Shown: positions 60,423 through 64,000 of the stretch, piece by piece
Layout: the number at the start of each line of letters is the position of its first letter
Position numbering within the stretch: position 1 is the first letter of the stretch
Assembly (NCBI GenBank): GCA_001953215.1
Contig: CP019169.1
Span: forward strand, 2,728,001 to 2,792,000
DNA length: 64,000 bases
From: Betaproteobacteria bacterium GR16-43
Lineage (GTDB): Bacteria > Pseudomonadota > Gammaproteobacteria > Burkholderiales > Usitatibacteraceae
Direction: 5' to 3'
Notes under the pieces: generated by a model
The model's database searches: none
What the model saw: only the letters and a program-made list of their open reading frames with translations
What the model was told of the DNA's origin: nothing
Made by a program: the position numbers and the translations under genes

Positions 60423-61594
60423 TGCTCTTCGATTTCTTCTTCGCCGTCCGCGAGGCGGGCGTCCCGGTGAGCGTGAAGGAGCACCTCACGCTGCTGGAGG
60501 CGCTCGACAAGGGCGTCGTCTACGGCAGCGTGGACGATTTCTACGTCCTCGCGCGGGCCTGCATGGTGAAGGACGAGGCGTACTTCGACCGCTTCGACCT
60601 CGCCTTCGCCGCGTACTTCAAGGGCGTGCAGGCGATCCCCGACGCATTGCTGCGCGACATTCCGGCGGAGTGGCTGAAGAAGATCGCCGAGCGCTGGCTC
60701 ACCGAGGAAGAGAAGGCCCGCATCGAGTCGCTCGGGGGCTGGGAAAAACTCATGGAGACGCTGAAGCAGCGCCTCGAGGAACAGAAGGCGCGCCACCAGG
60801 GCGGCTCGAAATGGATCGGTACCGCGGGCACTTCTCCGTTCGGCGCGTACGGGTTCAATCCGGAAGGCGTGCGCATCGGGCAGGACGGCTCGCGCAACCG
60901 CAGCGCGGTGAAGGTCTGGGACAAGCGCGAGTTCCGCGACTACGACGACAATCGCGAGCTGGGCGTGCGGAACGCGAAGCTGGCCCTGCGCAGGCTGCGG
61001 CGCTTCGCGCGCCAGGGCGCACCCGACGTGCTGGACCTCCCCGACACGATCCGCTCCACCGCGCGCAACGCCGGCTGGCTCGACATCAAGATGGTGCCCA
61101 AGCTGCACAACGCGGTGAAGGTGCTGCTCTTCCTCGACGTGGGCGGGACCATGGACGACCACATCCACGTGGTCGAGGAACTCTTCTCGGCGGCGAAGAG
61201 CGAGTTCAAGAACCTCGAGCAGTTCTATTTCCACAACTGCGTCTACGAAAGCGTGTGGAAGGACAACCGCCGCCGCAACGACCGCACCGCCACGGTCGAC
61301 GTGATGCGCAAGTACGGCCACGACTACAAGCTGATCCTCGTGGGCGATGCGGCGATGAGCCCCTACGAGCTGGAGCAGAAGGGCGGCAGCGTCGAGCACT
61401 GGAACGACGAGCCGGGGCGCGTCTGGCTGGAGCGGCTGCTGCGTTCCTGGCCGCGCGCGGCATGGCTGAATCCCATCCCGGAGACGCAGTGGGGCTGGAC
61501 CACGTCGATCCAGAACGTGCAGCGCATCATGGACGACCGGATGTTCCCGGTCACGATCGCGGGGCTCGAAAAGGCGATGAAGTCCCTCGCTTGA
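60422..61594 (+). CDS. VWA (CoxE-like) domain protein, MoxR partner
   Basis: About 390 residues from a GTG that overlaps the preceding TAG by one base. The N-terminal half is helical (FAVREAGVPVSVKEHLTLLEAL). The C-terminal VWA domain has a modified metal site VLLFLDVGGTMDDH and LILVGDAAMSPYEL. Together with MoxR it probably assembles or activates a target complex. Target not evident nearby. Confidence 0.88.
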   Translation: MLFDFFFAVREAGVPVSVKEHLTLLEALDKGVVYGSVDDFYVLARACMVKDEAYFDRFDLAFAAYFKGVQAIPDALLRDIPAEWLKKIAERWLTEEEKARIESLGGWEKLMETLKQRLEEQKARHQGGSKWIGTAGTSPFGAYGFNPEGVRIGQDGSRNRSAVKVWDKREFRDYDDNRELGVRNAKLALRRLRRFARQGAPDVLDLPDTIRSTARNAGWLDIKMVPKLHNAVKVLLFLDVGGTMDDHIHVVEELFSAAKSEFKNLEQFYFHNCVYESVWKDNRRRNDRTATVDVMRKYGHDYKLILVGDAAMSPYELEQKGGSVEHWNDEPGRVWLERLLRSWPRAAWLNPIPETQWGWTTSIQNVQRIMDDRMFPVTIAGLEKAMKSLA

Positions 61595-61643
61595 AGATCG
61601 AAGACGTCTTGTCGACGCAGATGCCCACCCTTGGAAAGAAGAA

Positions 61644-61661
61644 AGCCGCCCACAGGCGGCT
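61644..61661 (-). terminator. Intrinsic terminator for the M23 peptidase transcript
   Basis: Read on the minus strand: AGCCGCC-TGTG-GGCGGCT followed by TTCTTCTTT. It lies in the outer arm of the nested repeat, on the far side from the gene it ends. Confidence 0.7.
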
Positions 61662-61771
61662 CTCCAGGCTGCAAGTTATCGCAGATGAACACAGATAAAG
61701 CCCAAACCCGAAATGAAGCGAATGGGACTCTCAGGTTCTATCTGTGTTCATCTGCGATAACCCGCCTACTG

Positions 61772-61800
61772 AAAGCCGCCTTCTGGCGGCTTTCTTCTTT
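61772..61800 (+). terminator. Intrinsic terminator for the MoxR operon
   Basis: AAAGCCGCC-TTCT-GGCGGCTTT followed by CTTCTTT. A mirror image of the minus-strand terminator at 61644-61661. Confidence 0.75.
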
Positions 61801-61849
61801 CTAGAAGGGTGGGCATCTGCGTGGACAAACCTTCGAGGTCTCCCCAGCA

Positions 61850-63781
61850 CTAGCGGCAGAGCGGCTGCGTCGCCGCGAAAACCTGCCGCGTGATCGACTT
61901 CGACTGGCTCACGCCATCCACGGTGTAGTCCATGCGCGCGTGCTCGCCGTCGGTGAAGGTGAGCGCGATCTCGCCGATATCCGTCGCGGCCGAAGTGACC
62001 GCGGGCGTTCCGTTGATGAGGTTGAAGGGCGTCCCGGTCGTTCGGTAGAGGCGACCGCGGAACTCGCCCGTGGGCTGCCGGCTCGCGTTGGAAGCGACCA
62101 GCCATTGGCCGCGGCCGCCCGCGCCGTACGTGAACCAGGTGGCGAAGAGGATATCGCCCTGCTGCGCGAAGTTGACGCCCCATCCCGATTCGGACGGGTT
62201 CCACCACAGGTCCTGGTAGTTGGTCGCATGGCTTCGGCTGGCCGCCGTGGCCATGCAAGTCGTCGGCGTGGAGAAGACCTGGCGTGTGATGGCTTTCTGC
62301 TGGCTCACGCCGTTCACCGTGTACGCAAAGGTCCCTTGCGACGCGGAGGTGAAGGTCAGCGTGCCGGTGCCCAGCGGAGCGAGCGGCGTGGTGACCGCGG
62401 GCTGGCCGTTGATCTGCGCGAGCGGCGTCCCGGTCGCGCGGTAGATCGTTCCCGTGAAGCTTCCGTTCGCCTGCCGCCGGGCATCCGACATCAGGAGCCA
62501 CTGGCCCGCGCGATCCGCGTCGTAGGTGAACCAGGTGACGAAGAGGAGATCGTCCTGTTGCACGAGGTTCATGCCCCATCCCGATTCGGCCGCGTTCCAC
62601 CACAGGTCCGTGTAGTTCGTCGGAACGGTCGCCGCGGCGTTCAGCGCGAAGGAGGTCTGCGCGCGCGAACCCGAGTTCGACGCTTCCACGAGCCAGGTTC
62701 CCGCCGGCGCGGTCGGCTCCAGGGTGAACGACACATACCAGTACGACGCGACGTAGACCTGGTCGATCGGTGCCGTGGTGTAGCGTCCCCACTCGGATCC
62801 GTCCGGACGGCGAACGACGAACTCGACGCCCTGCGTCGTGGGCGCGTCGCGCAGCAGGGCCACGAAATACATCTTCTCCCCGGGCGCGAAGGCCGATTTC
62901 ACGTTGAGCGTGCCGGCATCCTGCAGCCGTCCGTCGGCCCCGCAGGTCGAGAACACCGGCGGAGCGCTCGCGGTGACGATGCGATTGACCTGCGGCCGGA
63001 GGTAGGCCGGTTGCACGGCCCACCACGACTCGGCATTGCGCGTGTTGCAGGGCCCCGCGAACGGATCGATGAGGACGCGCGCCGCGTCGTAGACCTCGAA
63101 ATGCAGGTGCGGACCGGTGGAGTTTCCGGAGCTGCCGACGTTGCCGAGGAATTCGCCGGTGACCACGCGATCGCCGAGCCCCTTGGCCGTGAGCGACTCC
63201 GATTTCATGTGGCCATACCAGGCGATCGAGCCGTCGTCGTGCTGCACGTAGATCGCGTTCCAGGGGAGGTCGCTCAGCTTGCAATTGCGGTCGAAGTTGC
63301 CGTCCGACTTGAGGACGATGGTGCCCGGCGCCGCGGCCACGATCTCGACCTGCCGTGCGGCCATTACGTTCCACGAGTCGGGCCAAAGCGAGATGTCGGT
63401 GCCGCGATGGTTGTAGCCGCTCGCCTGGTCGTACGTGCGCACGCCGCAGTTGAAATCCTTCACCTTGTCGGGAAAGGCGGGATCCTCGTCCACGAAATTG
63501 GCGATCGTCTCGAAGCCGGGATCGGAGTAGCCGCGCGCGGCGCGCAGCGGCCACTGGAAGCTGGGGCGGGGCCCGGCCTTGGGAATCGCGAGCTTCGCGC
63601 GGGAGGCGTCGATCTCCCGCCAGATGCGCGAGCGTTCCGCCGGCCCGATTTCGTCCTGCGGTCCGACGGGGACGGGCACGACTCCGCTCTCCAGCGGCGA
63701 GATCGTGTCCGCGGCATGGACCGTGACGGCGAATGCGCACGCGGCAAGGGCGGCGAATCCCCAGGGGCGAATCGAGAACAT
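61850..63781 (-). CDS. Exported M23 metallopeptidase with twin WW-type repeats
   Basis: 643 residues with a signal peptide (AALAACAFAVTVHA). The LytM/M23 domain (about 60-240) has the zinc ligands in YNHRGTDISLW and GPHLHFEVYD. A beta-sandwich segment follows, then two tandem about 110-residue repeats, each beginning NYxDLWWNxxESGWGxN and ending in ITRQVF. It likely cuts peptidoglycan peptides or other Gly-rich substrates; the repeats may bind a surface ligand. Start chosen at 63781 so that the signal is N-terminal. Confidence 0.87.
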   Translation of the reverse strand: MFSIRPWGFAALAACAFAVTVHAADTISPLESGVVPVPVGPQDEIGPAERSRIWREIDASRAKLAIPKAGPRPSFQWPLRAARGYSDPGFETIANFVDEDPAFPDKVKDFNCGVRTYDQASGYNHRGTDISLWPDSWNVMAARQVEIVAAAPGTIVLKSDGNFDRNCKLSDLPWNAIYVQHDDGSIAWYGHMKSESLTAKGLGDRVVTGEFLGNVGSSGNSTGPHLHFEVYDAARVLIDPFAGPCNTRNAESWWAVQPAYLRPQVNRIVTASAPPVFSTCGADGRLQDAGTLNVKSAFAPGEKMYFVALLRDAPTTQGVEFVVRRPDGSEWGRYTTAPIDQVYVASYWYVSFTLEPTAPAGTWLVEASNSGSRAQTSFALNAAATVPTNYTDLWWNAAESGWGMNLVQQDDLLFVTWFTYDADRAGQWLLMSDARRQANGSFTGTIYRATGTPLAQINGQPAVTTPLAPLGTGTLTFTSASQGTFAYTVNGVSQQKAITRQVFSTPTTCMATAASRSHATNYQDLWWNPSESGWGVNFAQQGDILFATWFTYGAGGRGQWLVASNASRQPTGEFRGRLYRTTGTPFNLINGTPAVTSAATDIGEIALTFTDGEHARMDYTVDGVSQSKSITRQVFAATQPLCR

Positions 63782-63811
63782 GCGCGCAGGATAGCGCAAA
63801 CGCGCGCGGAC

Positions 63812-64000
63812 CTAGCCGTGGTGGCGGATGGCGAGCAGCGCCTGGTTGCGCAGGGCTTTCAGCAGGTTCAGCTCTTCGGGCTCGAAGCGCAGGGTCTCCG
63901 CGTCGTCGGAATCCGCGTAGATGAGCGCGATCGGGCTCTTCTTCACGTGCAGCGGGAAGAGCGTGAGGCCCCTGGTCGCCAGGTTCGCGCGGAACCAGGC
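63812..64000 (-). CDS. C-terminal end of a GAF-like/signal-transduction protein (partial)
   Basis: The last 62 residues only: RGLTLFPLHVKKSPIALIYADSDDAETL followed by EELNLLKALRNQALLAIRHHG. This looks like the final strands and helix of a GAF domain, as found at the end of HDOD-type signalling proteins. The gene begins beyond the right edge, so the family is provisional. Confidence 0.5.
   Translation of the reverse strand, partial: AWFRANLATRGLTLFPLHVKKSPIALIYADSDDAETLRFEPEELNLLKALRNQALLAIRHHG

Larger units (their letters stand above)
61615..61822. repeat. Nested 208-base inverted repeat (copy E)
   Basis: Outer arms 61615-61650 and 61785-61822 are near-perfect complements (ACGCAGATGCCCACCCTT then AAAGAAGAAAGCCGCC). 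Inner arms 61676-61696 and 61740-61760 are a perfect 21-bp inverted repeat containing GCAGATGAACACAGAT, the core unit of family 2. It fills the whole space between the convergent VWA and M23 peptidase genes. Confidence 0.9.

Overview
The window reads as chromosome of a high-GC betaproteobacterium. Supporting signs are an assimilatory sulfate operon ordered sir-DUF934-cysH-cysD-cysN-cobA-sbp-cysT-cysW-cysA under a CysB-type regulator, a paired aat/bpt N-end-rule module, DUF3305/DUF3306 next to a formate dehydrogenase, and an mtoAB/cymA-type multiheme locus. A slow-growing Nitrosomonadales-like organism would fit, but this is inference from gene content. No rRNA, tRNA, CRISPR array or insertion sequence with a transposase was seen. 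No stretch longer than about 255 bases lacks a gene.

Layout. 1-2.7 kb: start of a transhydrogenase/alanine dehydrogenase-type gene, pyrD, bpt, aat. 2.7-7.9 kb: saccharopine-dehydrogenase-like enzyme, orphan sensor kinase, 1-Cys peroxiredoxin, rhodanese, ferredoxin-NADP reductase. 7.9-18.7 kb: the sulfate uptake and reduction operon on the minus strand, with divergent cysB. 18.9-24.9 kb: Rieske-like protein and a TetR-controlled RND efflux operon. 25-33.3 kb: FecR-like protein, then a minus-strand operon for a very large heme-motif/Ig-repeat/autotransporter protein, a tri-heme PKD protein and a glycosyltransferase. 33.4-38.1 kb: molybdenum cofactor operon (moaA, fdhD, mobA, a 2H phosphoesterase, moeA, a thioesterase), divergent from 38.1-47.3 kb, the formate dehydrogenase operon. 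47.4-52.0 kb: sodC, then a decaheme cytochrome, Cys-free MtrB/MtoB-type porin, NapC/CymA-type tetraheme protein and small monoheme cytochrome. 52.05-56.25 kb, convergent to it: a compact cluster with a PqqD-like protein, three radical SAM proteins, a UbiA-type prenyltransferase and a 51-residue PqqA-like precursor peptide. 56.3-64 kb: lipoprotein hydrolase, DUF4139 protein, MoxR/SRPBCC/VWA operon, M23 peptidase, and the end of a GAF-like gene.

How the parts may work together. Formate dehydrogenase, matured by the adjacent Mo-cofactor genes, could feed electrons to the quinone pool. The CymA-like protein, small cytochrome and MtoAB-like conduit could exchange electrons with extracellular metal. 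The radical SAM/PqqD/precursor/prenyltransferase cluster looks like a route to a ribosomally derived, possibly prenylated, PQQ-like redox molecule. Its abutment on the conduit suggests, but does not prove, a shared function. This cluster is the best candidate for an undescribed system.

Non-coding structure is rich. Five long inverted repeats fall into two families whose arms are built from tandem units (ACGCAGAGG-like and ACGCAGATAA-like). A perfect 16-bp palindrome lies inside the cysD reading frame. Several genes have a -10 box 5-6 bases from the start codon, implying leaderless mRNAs.
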